This document shows, piece after piece, positions 25,078 through 35,980 of a DNA stretch of 64,000 nucleotides. The stretch spans positions 1-64,000 of the forward strand of contig CANNZV010003148.1 in NCBI GenBank assembly GCA_947561585.1, read 5' to 3'. This DNA comes from Caprella mutica. Lineage: Eukaryota > Arthropoda > Malacostraca > Amphipoda > Caprellidae. The stretch's first letter is position 1. Each line of letters opens with the position of its first letter. The translations under genes and the position numbers were made by a program. The notes below the pieces were generated by a model. The model had not been told where the DNA came from. It did no database searches and was given only the letters and a program-made list of their open reading frames with translations.

Positions 25078-25935
25078 GTGACTCTTTCCACAAAGAGTAC
25101 ATTATCACAATGACTCTTTCCTCTCATAGTACATCATCACAGTGACTCTTCCTTGAATTAATACATCATCACTGTGACTCTATCCTCTAATACAGGGTTC
25201 CCAACCTATGGTACATGTATCCCTGGAGGTACATTTGCCCATCTCAGTGTGTACATTTGAGGTTCCAATAAATGAAACAAAACTTAAATTTAGTATCCTA
25301 ATTAATTGAAAGTGACATTCATATCAATAAAAATTTATAAAATTTCATTAAATATTGATTTCAAAAGTCTTTTGTGCATTGTTAAACACTTTATGATCAG
25401 TCAAGATAAAATATTTTTGAAAATAATCGAATGAACGAGTTTGGTACAGACATGCATCATGCATGATTCATTAATTTAGAGGCGTAAATGAAATCTATCT
25501 TTATAATTTACACAGGAATAATAAAAATTGAATGGAAAGTTGTTAGTTTACTTAGCTTATTTATTTAAAAAAAAATATTGGGGATACATTAAACGACAAA
25601 GGGGTACATCGTAGGAAAAAGGTTGGGAAACCCTGCTCTAATAGTATATCATCACAGTGACTCTTACCTCTGATAGTACATCATTACAGTGACTCTTTCT
25701 TCTAATAGTGTATCATCACAGTGACTCTTTCCTCTAATAGTACATCATTACAATGACTCTTTCCTCTAATAGTATATTATCACAGCGACTCTTTCCTCTA
25801 ATAGTATATCATCATAGTGACTCTTTCTTTTGATAGTACATCATTACAGTGACTCTTCCCTCTAATAGTATGTCATCACAGTGACTCTTTCCTCTAATAG
25901 TACACCATTACAATGACTCTTTCCTCTATCTCAGG
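25078..25935. repeat. 32 bp tandem array
   Basis: Repeats of a 32 bp unit containing CATCATCACAGTGACTCTTT and CCTCTAATAGTA: about three to four units before and about nine after an inserted MITE at 25193-25635. Units are imperfect. A single related fragment is near 49147-49175. No function is evident; the regular spacing is head-to-tail tandem DNA, not a CRISPR. Confidence 0.88.
25193..25635. mobile_element. hAT-type MITE with 8 bp target duplication
   Basis: Ends are CAGGGTTCCCAACCT and, reverse-complemented on the right, CAGGGTTTCCCAACCT. The 8 bp CTCTAATA is duplicated exactly at 25185-25192 and 25636-25643. An 8 bp duplication with CAGGG-type ends is characteristic of hAT elements. At 443 bp with no transposase, it is non-autonomous. 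It sits inside one unit of the 32 bp array, so it arrived after the array formed. Confidence 0.92.
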
Positions 25936-27300
25936 TAACAAAAAATTATTCCCGGGATATTCCCTAGGATTATTCCCTCAATATCGCCAGCGTTATCGAA
26001 GGGAAGCCCGATTTTGACTTTTTTGCAATCTGGGGATATCCCCAAATGATATCGAGGGAATAATGATGGAATTCAAATATATTACCTTTGGAATATTCCC
26101 TCGATATCGAAGGAAAGGCAAGGAATACCGAAGTTATTATTCCCTCGATAACGAGGGAATAAAAATGGGATAGTGAGAGGATATTCCTTCAATATCAAGT
26201 GGATCAAATAGAAATATTACCGGAAGATTCCCTCAATATCTAGAATAGAGGAATGTTAAAAAAAGAAGGATACCAAAATTAATATTTCTTATCATATACT
26301 GCATTTGTACGTGTACGTTTCACTTTATATGAATTAGTTGAATGATACATATTGTTATATTGAAATTAAATGGCAAGAAATGGAGAGAGAAATGAAGTGG
26401 TTTTTCCGAGTCTCGGACCTGCACCTTGTTGACTTGTGCTTGCGACGCTAACAGCTCAACCATCCTGGACACAGTGATTCTTAAAGTTATCATCGATAAA
26501 TATAGTTTCATATTTCATAATTTTTTTTTATAATAGTTTGTTCTATCATTTTAATGGGATCAACTATTTTTCACTAATTCCTGAAATATTCCCACGATAT
26601 TGTTAGGGAATCACCTATTTTTTTAGTAATTCCTGGAATATTCCTTCGATATCCTTAGAGGATCAACACATTTTCACTAATTCTTAGAATATTCACTCGA
26701 TATCGTTAGGAGATCAACGAATTTTCCGTAATTCTTGGAATATTCCTTCAATATCGATAGGAAATTAACTAATTTTCACTAATTCCTGGAATATTCCCTC
26801 GGTATTGTAAGGGGATCAAGTAGTTTTCATTAATTTTTGGAATTTTACCTCGATATCGTTAAGGGATCAACAATTATTCAGTAATTCCAGGAATATTCCC
26901 TTGGTATCATTAGTGGATCAACAAATTTTCATATATTCCTGGAATATTCCCTCGATATCGTTGGGGGATCAACTAATTTTCCGTAATTCTTGGAATATTC
27001 TTTCGATATCGCTATGGAATTGACTAATTTTCACTAATTCCTGGAATATTCCCTCGGAATTGTAAGGGGATCAAGTAGTTTTCATTAATTTTTGGAATTT
27101 TACCTCGATATCGTTAAGGGATCAACAATTATTCAGTAATTCCAGGAATATTCCCTTGATATCATTAGAGTATCAACAAATTTTCATATATTCCTGGAAT
27201 ATTCCCTCGATATCGTTGGGGACCAACTAATTTTCATTAATTCAAGGAATATTCCCTCGATATCGATTGTCATCAACTAATTTTCACTAATTTTATAAAT
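25936..27300. repeat. GAATATTCC-rich arrays with 51 bp unit and 255 bp higher order
   Basis: Starts CAGGTAACAAAAAATTATTCCC, which resembles the left end of the 3.7 kb family. From about 26575 to 27285 it is a tandem array of ~51 bp units around CTGGAATATTCCCTCGATAT. The block from about 26726 recurs at about 26981, so five units form a 255 bp higher-order repeat. This may be a diverged or truncated relative of the 3.7 kb family lying just upstream of copy C. No right-hand terminus was identified. Confidence 0.65.
26395..26475 (-). repeat. tRNA-like sequence, probable SINE head
   Basis: On the minus strand an A-box-like sequence TGGTTGAGCTGTTAGCG is followed about 35 nt later by a B-box-like sequence GGTCCGAGACTCGG, as in the internal promoter of a tRNA or tRNA-derived SINE. 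The acceptor stem does not pair convincingly, so a functional tRNA is unlikely. The downstream tail (toward 26300) is AT-rich. It lies inside the GAATATTCC-rich region. Confidence 0.5.
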
Positions 27301-28609
27301 TAATTAATTTATTCATTTACAATCATAATATATGTTACTAAAAATAGGGACATTTAGGCCCGTAAAAGCTTCTGGTACAAAGGAAGCATACAGAAAATTT
27401 AAAAAAACTTATACTATATATTTCAAAACAATAAAATTATTCATTAAAACAAACGGCCTTAACCTAATAGGCAAAAACATGGATAACTACTAAAAAATTA
27501 ATAGATCATTTTAAATGATAAAAATTTGTGACTAAACGATAATTGAAATCTACACTTGTAATGTAAATAACTTCCCGTGCAAAAAATGGATATTCCCAAA
27601 ACATTCTCGGAATATTCCAAGGAATATTCCATGATGATCATTTTTCGATATTCAGGGAATGCAGTTTTTTGACACTTTTATGGAATAGTCCCATAAGTCA
27701 CAAGGGAAAATCTAAGGAATCGCAGAAATGAATCTCAATGGAATAATGAAGGAGTACCAATGGAATAAGACATTAAAGTAAGAGGGAATATTGAAGGAAT
27801 ACCTATGGAAGACGACATCTACAGGAAGAGGGAATATTGAAGGAATACCTATGGAAGAAGACATCTAAAGGAAGAGGGAATATTGAAGGATTACCTATGG
27901 AATAAGACATCTAAATGAGGAGGGAATATTGAAGGAATACATATGGAATAGGACATCTAAAGGAAGAGGGAATATTGAAGGGAAACCTATGGAATAAAAC
28001 ATCTAAATGAGAAGGGAATATTGAAGGAATACATATGGAAGAGGACATCTAAAGGAGGAGGGAATATTGAAGGAATACCTATGGAATAAGGCATCTAAAT
28101 GAGGAAGGCATATTGAAGGAATACATATGGAATAAGACAACTAAAGGAAGAGGGAATATTGAAGGGATATCTTTTGAATGAATCATCCAAAGAAAGAGGG
28201 AATATTGAAGAAGTACCAATGGAATAAGACATCCACAAGAAGAGGGATCACTGGCCATGTATCACTATTCACTTGAGTGCATAACTTAATTGTCACATAG
28301 CTATACACCAAGAAGTTTAACTTGAACAAATAACTGTATAAAAAATCTACGAATATTACCACTTTAATTACAGGACACAATGCTTAAATCTAGGTATTTC
28401 CACAATTGTCCTTTTGTACTGGGATGAAATGAAAGAAACTAAACATACGTCAATCATTTTATTAAAATATCAAATAGTACATGATTTAGAAAGAGCATGA
28501 TGTAATCAAGCACAAATTAATTCCTGGGTAACTTGTTTATATGTTGTTGAGGCTCTATTTATGTTCTATAAACTCTCAGTATTTTTCACTAGATATTTCT
28601 TATTTATTC

Positions 28610-28860
28610 TATACCGCTATGGTTGTACTTTTCAATTGCAATGTTTTCAATTTTTAGGTAAGAAAATCTCACAGGTTTCATTTCCCATCACCTTCTCATT
28701 CTCCTCTTCCATCTGTTAATGCAGTCAACACTCAACAGTGCTTTCGTATCTTTTTGCGAAATTATTGACCACTACAATTGATTGGTGGTAGCTTAATTTG
28801 CTATGAGCTACTTTCCTGTGTGACAAATAGTACAAAGTCTTTTGTATTTGGTTCTTTACA
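28610..28860 (-). repeat. ~270 bp dispersed module, copy M7
   Basis: Copy C counterpart of the inverted module at 3220-3480 and 14430-14680, recognisable by TCTTCCATCTGTTAATGCAG and CAAAGTCTTTTGTATTTGGT. No open frame. Confidence 0.6.
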
Positions 28861-30224
28861 TTAACCTGGAGCAAATTTATTCAATCGAGCACTTAATTTT
28901 GTCATTATTCTTAAATTCATTGATATTCTAGACTATGAAATGAATCTAGTGGTCTCAGTGCTGCTATAGTTTTAATGCACGCACTTCATACATCATACTA
29001 TATAGTTCACACAACGAAATGAAGAGGACATGTCTCCAGATTTGTAACTTCTTAGTAAACCATATTTCCAGAAACTGTGACAGTGGTACCTAAAAAGAAA
29101 TCAAATAATTAATTATTATCTATCAATAATCTGTATTCAATAAGTTAATCCATAAATTAAATAAAAAACCTAAGTGATTCATTCAAATTTTAAAAGATGA
29201 AAAAGTAGATAGTAAAGGGAATACAGAATTAGATAAGGAAAAAGGTTTTGAGAAACCATAAGGGTCAAAAAAGTAAAAAAAATCAAATTAAAGTAAAACA
29301 AGAAAGGGCTCATGAACGAAGAAAAGCTACTATGAACATTATTAACACTGAAAATCATTATTGGCACTTTTAAAATTTCAATATTAATATCTAGTCAGTT
29401 TAAGGACAGGTCACTGAAGAAATAATTCTATGAAATTTTATATTTCACTTACAGAGGCTAGAGAATATATATAGTTTAACCTAGGTTATAGCTAAATATT
29501 CATAAACATTTCGTAATATAAATTAACATAGTGAACCCATTTACAATTATTAAAGTATAAACTGAGTATATATGAATAGAAATAGGCCTACAAACTAAAA
29601 TAGTACGGTAAGTAGGTTCATGCAGGTAAATTGCAGCATTTTAATTTTTAATTGCATTTCAATTCTAAACCAAAATTCCATTAATATGTTGCATAGCTAT
29701 CAAATGGAGCACAGTGCATGCTATAATTTATTAATTTAAGTTTTTAACGTGTGTTTCGAAGCTATGATGTGTATGTTGCTAGAAGCCGCAGTTAGTGTGC
29801 CGCAATTTAGATGCTTGACCCTACTCTTATTCCGTTATCACCAGATATCAATACTTAACTTAAAACCAAAATTTAAAATTGTTGAGTGATAACTGCTGTT
29901 GATGAAATATGAAACAATGGTCTACATACGTTAAACATCTACAATCACAATACTAACCTCTTTTTTCTTGAATTGACACTAATTTAACTACTATCTATTA
30001 TAACCCGTCTATTACGTCTGAACTGCAGTGCTGCAAGGCGAAAACTAAATTGGATAAAAAATATTTTGGCTACCTGATTCGCAACTTTTAGTAGTTTCGC
30101 ATTTCATACAAAAGAAATAAGTAATTTTTGTAGGTACTACTAATTTCTGATAGGGAGCCATTATTAAATTTACTGATCCGATATTCTATTCATTTAGATC
30201 GATATTTTTAATTTACTTGGTTGT

Positions 30225-30490
30225 TTACTATCTGCTCAAGAACAAAAGGCCATAACGCTGACGTTTTGAAATACAAGAGACTGGAAGAAGCAACCAGAAA
30301 GGAAACTGACTTATAGAAGAAGTCACATTATAAGTCGGTGACAAAGCTCATGGATGCAGAAAAGCTCCGTGAAGGAGTTTCGTTATTAATGGAAGATGAA
30401 AATGGAAGCACATACCTAACACAAAAATCTAACACCTCATAGACGAAGAGCTTAACTCTTGCGCTATTCTCAAAAACTACAAGTAGCGTT
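30225..30490 (+). repeat. ~270 bp dispersed module, copy M8
   Basis: Copy C counterpart of the direct module. It contains CTCATGGATGCAGAAAAGCT and ends GCGCTATTCTC ... AAGTAGCGTTAAAAA. The frame is broken by a stop and a small shift. Confidence 0.7.
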
Positions 30491-31659
30491 AAAAATTATA
30501 TAGATGGTAAAAATTAGAAGAGAACATCTGAAATCCAAATTACAACAGTTCATCTCACAAACTAACGTTTCTTAGTTTTCAAATTAGACAACCAAACTCT
30601 AAGGAAATAGAAAAAATCATCGTTCGATTCAATTGACATTCCTTTGTTGTTTGACATACATACTTTAAATTTCCCTTCTTCCAGGAACATTCCTTCATAT
30701 AAGACAATGGGATATATTCCTTATCAAAAATATTGAAATAGTTCCAGGGATATTCAAAAGTATTTCTTAGGAAGTAAAATTTTTCATTCGATTCCCGTTA
30801 CATTCCGTCATTATTTCACTAAGAATACTGTAGATCCCAAATGTTCGAGGGATATTCCTTCGTTTTATTTTGAGGAATACTATTATACGTATATACTAGC
30901 TTGAAAATTCTTGGGATAATTATGGGATATTCATAATGGAATGCTATCAAAAATATATATTCCAACAATATTCCAATTTGTTTCGCATGGAATACTATAG
31001 GAATATGATATTCCCTGAATATCCTAGGATGATATCTGACCGAATACTGTAACTCTTCAATATTCCTGGAATATTCCCTCGTATAAGAATTTGAATACTA
31101 TCCAATATTATTGTTACAGGAATATCCCTTCTTCATCAAACTGTGAATGCAGACTAGGAGGGAATATTGTAGATATTAAGAGAATATCCCTGGCATAAAA
31201 CCTTCTTGTCCGGGTTTTTATAGTATGAAGTAGGATAATTGAAGTCAGTAATAACAAATTAAATTAGACTTTGTAATGAACTAATTGCCTTTTTAATGGC
31301 GTAAATGACTAATTACAAGTAGATGATAGTAAACATAATTAAGAATTATATAAAATAAGGCGGAGAGCAGATCGGCTGACTGGATTAGACGAATGGACAA
31401 CGCTGACTTTGAAAGTAGAGGTCTCGACCAATGAGGATCCAGAAAGAACAGGTACAGCTGTGGATTGGTAAAGAATGATTAACAACTTTTACCAGAATCC
31501 AATCTACGCCAACAATTATAAAATCCATTAACTCATTAAGTTATGGATTTCATTTACTCATCAATAAATGTGAAACATAATAATTTTGGGTACTTCCACT
31601 CACATTGCCAAAGTATACTCACTCGCACACCATCAATTAAATTGTGAACTTACATTATA

Positions 31660-32754
31660 TTAGATGTTGACAGGCGTTAGCTTCAGTTCTCCATCTCTCC
31701 GAACTACTTCAGCTTCACGTGTAACAGGCTATGTTAGTTCCAAGAATTCGCATGCTCAGCAATGCGCTCTCAGAGGAAAGCACCCAATTCAACCAGACAG
31801 TACAGGCCTCTCCGCGGCCACACGGCCACTCTCGCTTGAGATTCTCACTCTTCCATGATCACAACGTATCCACTAACGTTAACAAGGCGAGTGATTAATG
31901 GCAACCAGGCGGCTAATATAGCCGTTCCGAGCCGTTACAATCGTGTTAGCTTCTAGCATGGAAGTGCTTCTAGTGTAGATTTAAAAACGAGGGAGAGTAC
32001 AAGTGTGTGCGTCGCTCTCAGACCTGACTGAGTAAGTTGAGTAACGGTTCTCGTTAGCACAACAGCTGATGTTTACTTACACATTATTCTTCAAAATACT
32101 TAGGTATCTGATCATTTTGCTCAATAATTTTCTCACCTATGGACATTTAACTGATGTAAGAAGATTAATTGATGAATATTTAGGCAACAGATGCAATGTT
32201 AATGACTTAAATAAGCGTTTGGTGGAGCGTGTGCTAGATGCGTGCACCCTCCCTCGTTTCTCAAACGTCACTGGCCGTGTGCGAATGCTCCCTGAACTGT
32301 CAGTCTGTTGCTAGGGTGACGTCATATGTGTGCTGTGACGTCACCACACGACACAGCGGAACAACAACCAGACGCCAAGGAAGCTGTTTTGACTGAAGCG
32401 AAGAGAGACAAGGAAGCTCACTTGACTAATTTAACACGATGGTCCCGCTTATATGTTGTTGGTTAGCCGTTACACCGCTTCCTTCTACTAGTACTTCCAT
32501 GATGGCAACTGCCGTCTCAATTCCTCCAACCTGCGAATTTATCTCAAAAGCAAGAATTAGGGGCAGGGCAACTCATACTGTCAATCACGTCATTGGGAGA
32601 ACACTTTTAACAGATGTGTGTGACAATATGAGTGGCCCATTCATAAATAGTTAAATTTCAATAATATTAATGAGCAACAAAATATGAATAATTATAAAAT
32701 GGTTTTTATTAATGAACTAAGTTTAATGAGAATAATTATTCTACATTCCCAACA
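31660..32754 (-). repeat. Probable 3' LTR of the BEL/Pao element
   Basis: The minus-strand sequence downstream of the pol pseudogene contains a purine-rich stretch and then TGTTGGGAATGTAG (ending at 32754), a typical LTR start for BEL elements. The sequence on to about 31660 is less AT-rich than its surroundings and includes TGACGTCAC motifs near 32330-32345. The far boundary is a guess. I could not find a matching 5' LTR upstream of gag, so this assignment rests on position and the start motif only. Confidence 0.4.
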
Positions 32755-32849
32755 AACATTTTATTTCAATAACTCTATATACAATTGAAATTGGTACTAA
32801 TCAAAGTATTCATCAATGAAACCTTGTAAGGATATTTACTTTGATCAAT

Positions 32850-34351
32850 CTAAACAAGATTATCAGCAACCAATTTCTCAATAGCAGATTCACAATTGGA
32901 AGCAGCGGTTCTACGCAATCTAACCGTAGATTCAGAGACCACAGGGTCAGTTAACGGTTCACTGCCATCATCTGCACCCGTAACCGAAGTAAGAAGAGGT
33001 ATAATAGTTTCTACGTGTCTCTTCACGATTTCCCAGTTACAGCCTTTTCGAACATCTACATTAGTAACTTCCATCAAATCATTTAATACTAACTTAGTAA
33101 TAATACCCAAGGGGTAATTAGAAGGTTTTAACAAAGGTTCTTTTAGTAATACAATATCCCTCACATTTACATGCTTATGAAGTACGGGTTTATATCTATA
33201 TTTAACGTTAACTGCTTGATGAATAAGATTAGGAATAAATTGCTCATGATACTCTTTATTCAAGTTGTTCAACTTTGAAAAGCTGCTCTGTATATTACCC
33301 GTGAGATTGTTAGATATCTTTCCCCAATCTGGGTCAGCAGAACACTCTTCTTGTAACGCAGGTACAAGATTAAGAGAAACCAATTCGTATCCTCTTATTA
33401 GCATCTCCGGTGTAATGGGACTAGGGATTTCAGTAGTAGACGAACAGTCTCGCAATGCCTCCTTGAAGGCTACAGGTCTCCTATTTGCTAAATGCACAAC
33501 TTGGGCGATCAAAAACTGAAAATCACTCAAGTTCAAGATTAGGTTCCGAATTGATCCATAAATAAGTTTCTTCACAATTTTGACGCAAGACTCTACCAAA
33601 GATCCAAGCTTGCTACAGCCTTTATAATAGTGATTAAAAACAATAGGTCTTACATGATTTTCTTGAAAGAAAATTTGAGTTTGTGCATCTTTTATGAGAT
33701 CAGAGATAATATTAGCACCTGATACAAGATTAGTACCTAAGTCACTATATACTCTTTCTGGAGCGCCAAAGGAGTAAACATGCAACTGGAAAGCGCGCAA
33801 AAAATTAGCTACGGTCATATCAGAGCAAATTTGCAAATTTATGGCTCTTGACCAACTCAAGTTACAATTAGTAGATAAACTTTCGTTTTTACGTTATTAT
33901 CAAATACCGACATAGGACCAATATAGTCCATGAAAACATCTCTGAAAGGAATTTCAGTTGGTTCCTGTCTAAAATCACGATAAGAACTCTGAGACAGCTT
34001 TATACTACGCGAGTTTAATTTCCTACACAGAATACATTCCTTCAGACACTTCTTCACCACCGAGAAGCAACAGGGGATCCAGTACCTTTTTCGTAACTCG
34101 GTCAAAACAGAATAAATACCCGAATGGGAAGGAGCATCATGAATGTGCAAAATTAGTAGTTTAGACAAGTGACTATTCTTAGATAGCAAAACTGGGTATT
34201 CAACAAGTTTATTTAACATTTTGAGTTTGCACTTAACCCTCAATATTCCCTGTTCATCCCTAAACACATTGAGCTGAGTGACTAATTGAGGCATCAATTT
34301 AACCGGTTTATCAATGGAATCAAAGTATTCAATCAATTTGGGAAAATGCAA
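32850..34351 (-). pseudogene. pol: BEL/Pao integrase
   Basis: The zinc-binding HHCC region is visible: HIHDAPSHSGIYSVL, then CLKECILCRK. The DDE core has Asp in FMDYIGPM, Asp in VYSDLGTNLVSGAN, and Glu in GSLVESCVKIVKK, where the usual WE reads VE. A frameshift near 33857 divides the first Asp from the second. The C-terminal region (33500-32850) is the usual basic tail with VRDIVLLKEP and the family's C-terminal SH3-like segment. The enzyme would insert element DNA into the host chromosome. Confidence 0.87.
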
Positions 34352-35179
34352 CTATTGATCGGCTTTAATTGTTAAATTTGACGCATTTTTCTCAATATCC
34401 ATATCATTCAACACGATATGATTTCTTGAAATCACAGAATTAGAACTAATCTTCAATTTATTAATAAATTTCAATACACATGACATTACGCCGACAACTT
34501 TATTGAAGCTTGAAGCTCTTTCAAATTCATAAATATCGCACAGTCTACATTCTTCTTTTACGTTACAAATTCTAGTCTCCACCACATGATTCTGAACTAC
34601 AGGAACCTGAAAATTAGCAAATCCGTTATTGCTCATCTCTGTCATTTCTTCTACAGAAATACCACCTATGAAGTTAGTCTTCATTAGCTGCTTATAAGAA
34701 ACAGCCCGTGTAACAAAATCTGCGGGATTCTGTTTCCCGATACAAAAACAAAAATTAACAGATTTCAATTCACACAATTTGGAAATGCTATTCAAGCGAT
34801 TACGTACAAATACAGCTAATCTATTAGTTTTATCAAACTTAACTGAATGAGAGTTGAGCCAATTCAATACTACCAAACTGTCACAGTAGAGATGCAGAGA
34901 AGTTACCTTCAATGGACTAACACATTCTACACCTGTAAGCTCCTGAAAAGTAGATATGAGCATATGTACTCCCAAATAAACAGCGTTAAGCTCTAAACTA
35001 GGTATAGATTTACTTTGGAGATCGTTAGATACTAACCTATTTTTTGCCGTTATAAATGAAATTTCTCCAGTAATATTATTTATAATATACAATACGCACC
35101 CATAAATGCTCTTCGAGCTATCTCTGTAAGCTACCAAACTATAATCGTCACATCTATCTCCTATGAATCGTTTTACTGA
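34352..35179 (-). pseudogene. pol: BEL/Pao RNase H domain
   Basis: In the same frame as the reverse transcriptase, after a single stop. The first acidic motif, usually CDAS, reads YRDSSKSIYG. The Glu motif is in SIPSLELNAVYLG and the next Asp in LHLYCDSLVVLNWL. The following block NPADFVTRAVS is the conserved tail before the integrase. It would remove the RNA strand during reverse transcription. The next stop is at 34352. Confidence 0.85.
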
Positions 35180-35980
35180 TTATTCTTGAGCACTATTAAC
35201 TTGTGTGCAAATATTGACCCAAGTTCTATACTGTTCATTCGATATTTTGCTGTCCCATCCCAACTCTTTCTGATTTTGCAAATCTTGCATAAACATTCGA
35301 GCTCTGTTCAATATAGGAATACTTATCCCCAACAAATCAAAATTTGAAGCGATGGTCCGCAAAATTGTGCGTTGAGTTCCTGCCTCACTATCCAAATTCA
35401 ACTTATTTACATGTATAGAATCCAACTCTATATTCCAATTCATAACAAAAAGCTTCACATTAGGCTCAATTTCAGTGAGACCGTTAGTTATCTTGCTTTG
35501 TAGCTCTACATTATTCGAAACACACTGCTGAATATCGAACTTGTAAGGTCTGAAAATATCTGTCAACTGCTCATATGCCCATTTTATATATTCAGTGTCG
35601 CTAGAAAGTATAGCACCATTGTCAACGTAGAATAAATTCCAAATATTCCTCTTTAGCATAACAATCTCATCTGAGTCAGACTCTCTATATCTATCATAAG
35701 AATATAATAAAGACTGATCATCAACAAAAAGAGAGAACACCTAAGTCCAAATGGTAATCTGTTAAAATGGTAACCAACTACAGTATAATCACCACTCTCT
35801 ACATCTTTGAACCACAAAAAGCATAACTTGCATTTATCAGACTCAGGAATTTCAATCTGTAAAAAGGCTTTAACAAGATCAAATATTAGCAAATATTTCT
35901 CTCATCTCATTTGAGTCAAAGTCATGAATAACGATCTATTAAGGCTCGGTCCTGAGAGCATCGCTGTGTTGTGACTTACG
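35180..35980 (-). pseudogene. pol: BEL/Pao reverse transcriptase, palm and thumb
   Basis: Resumes after the insertion at VSHNTAMLSGPSLNRS. The palm motif DLVKAFLQI supplies the first catalytic Asp. A frameshift near 35905 lies before it and another near 35740 after RLPFGLRC. The YVDD box reads LFYVDNGAIL, so the last Asp is Asn, which would by itself disable polymerisation. The frame continues through the thumb and connection (IPILNRARMFMQDL) to a stop at 35180, after which RNase H follows in the same frame. Confidence 0.88.

Larger units (their letters stand above)
27574..31214 (+). mobile_element. 3.7 kb composite repeat family, copy C
   Basis: The most diverged of the three copies, but collinear: starts CCCGTGCAAAAAATGG and ends CTTCTTGTCCGGG, with TT on both sides (27572-27573 and 31215-31216). 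It contains the array (about 27780-28240), the inverted module (about 28610-28860), remains of the nested MITE (about 29605-29845) and the direct module (about 30225-30490). Its array is more homogeneous, using CATCTAAAGGAAGAG and CATCTAAATGAGGAG variants rather than the alternation in A and B. Confidence 0.8.

Noticed and set aside
25078..25935. Regular 32 bp repeats resembling a CRISPR array
   Set aside because: Units are head-to-tail without unique spacers, in a eukaryotic sequence with no cas genes.
31664..31858. 64-codon plus-strand frame
   Set aside because: Lies in the proposed BEL LTR on the opposite strand and lacks any motif.
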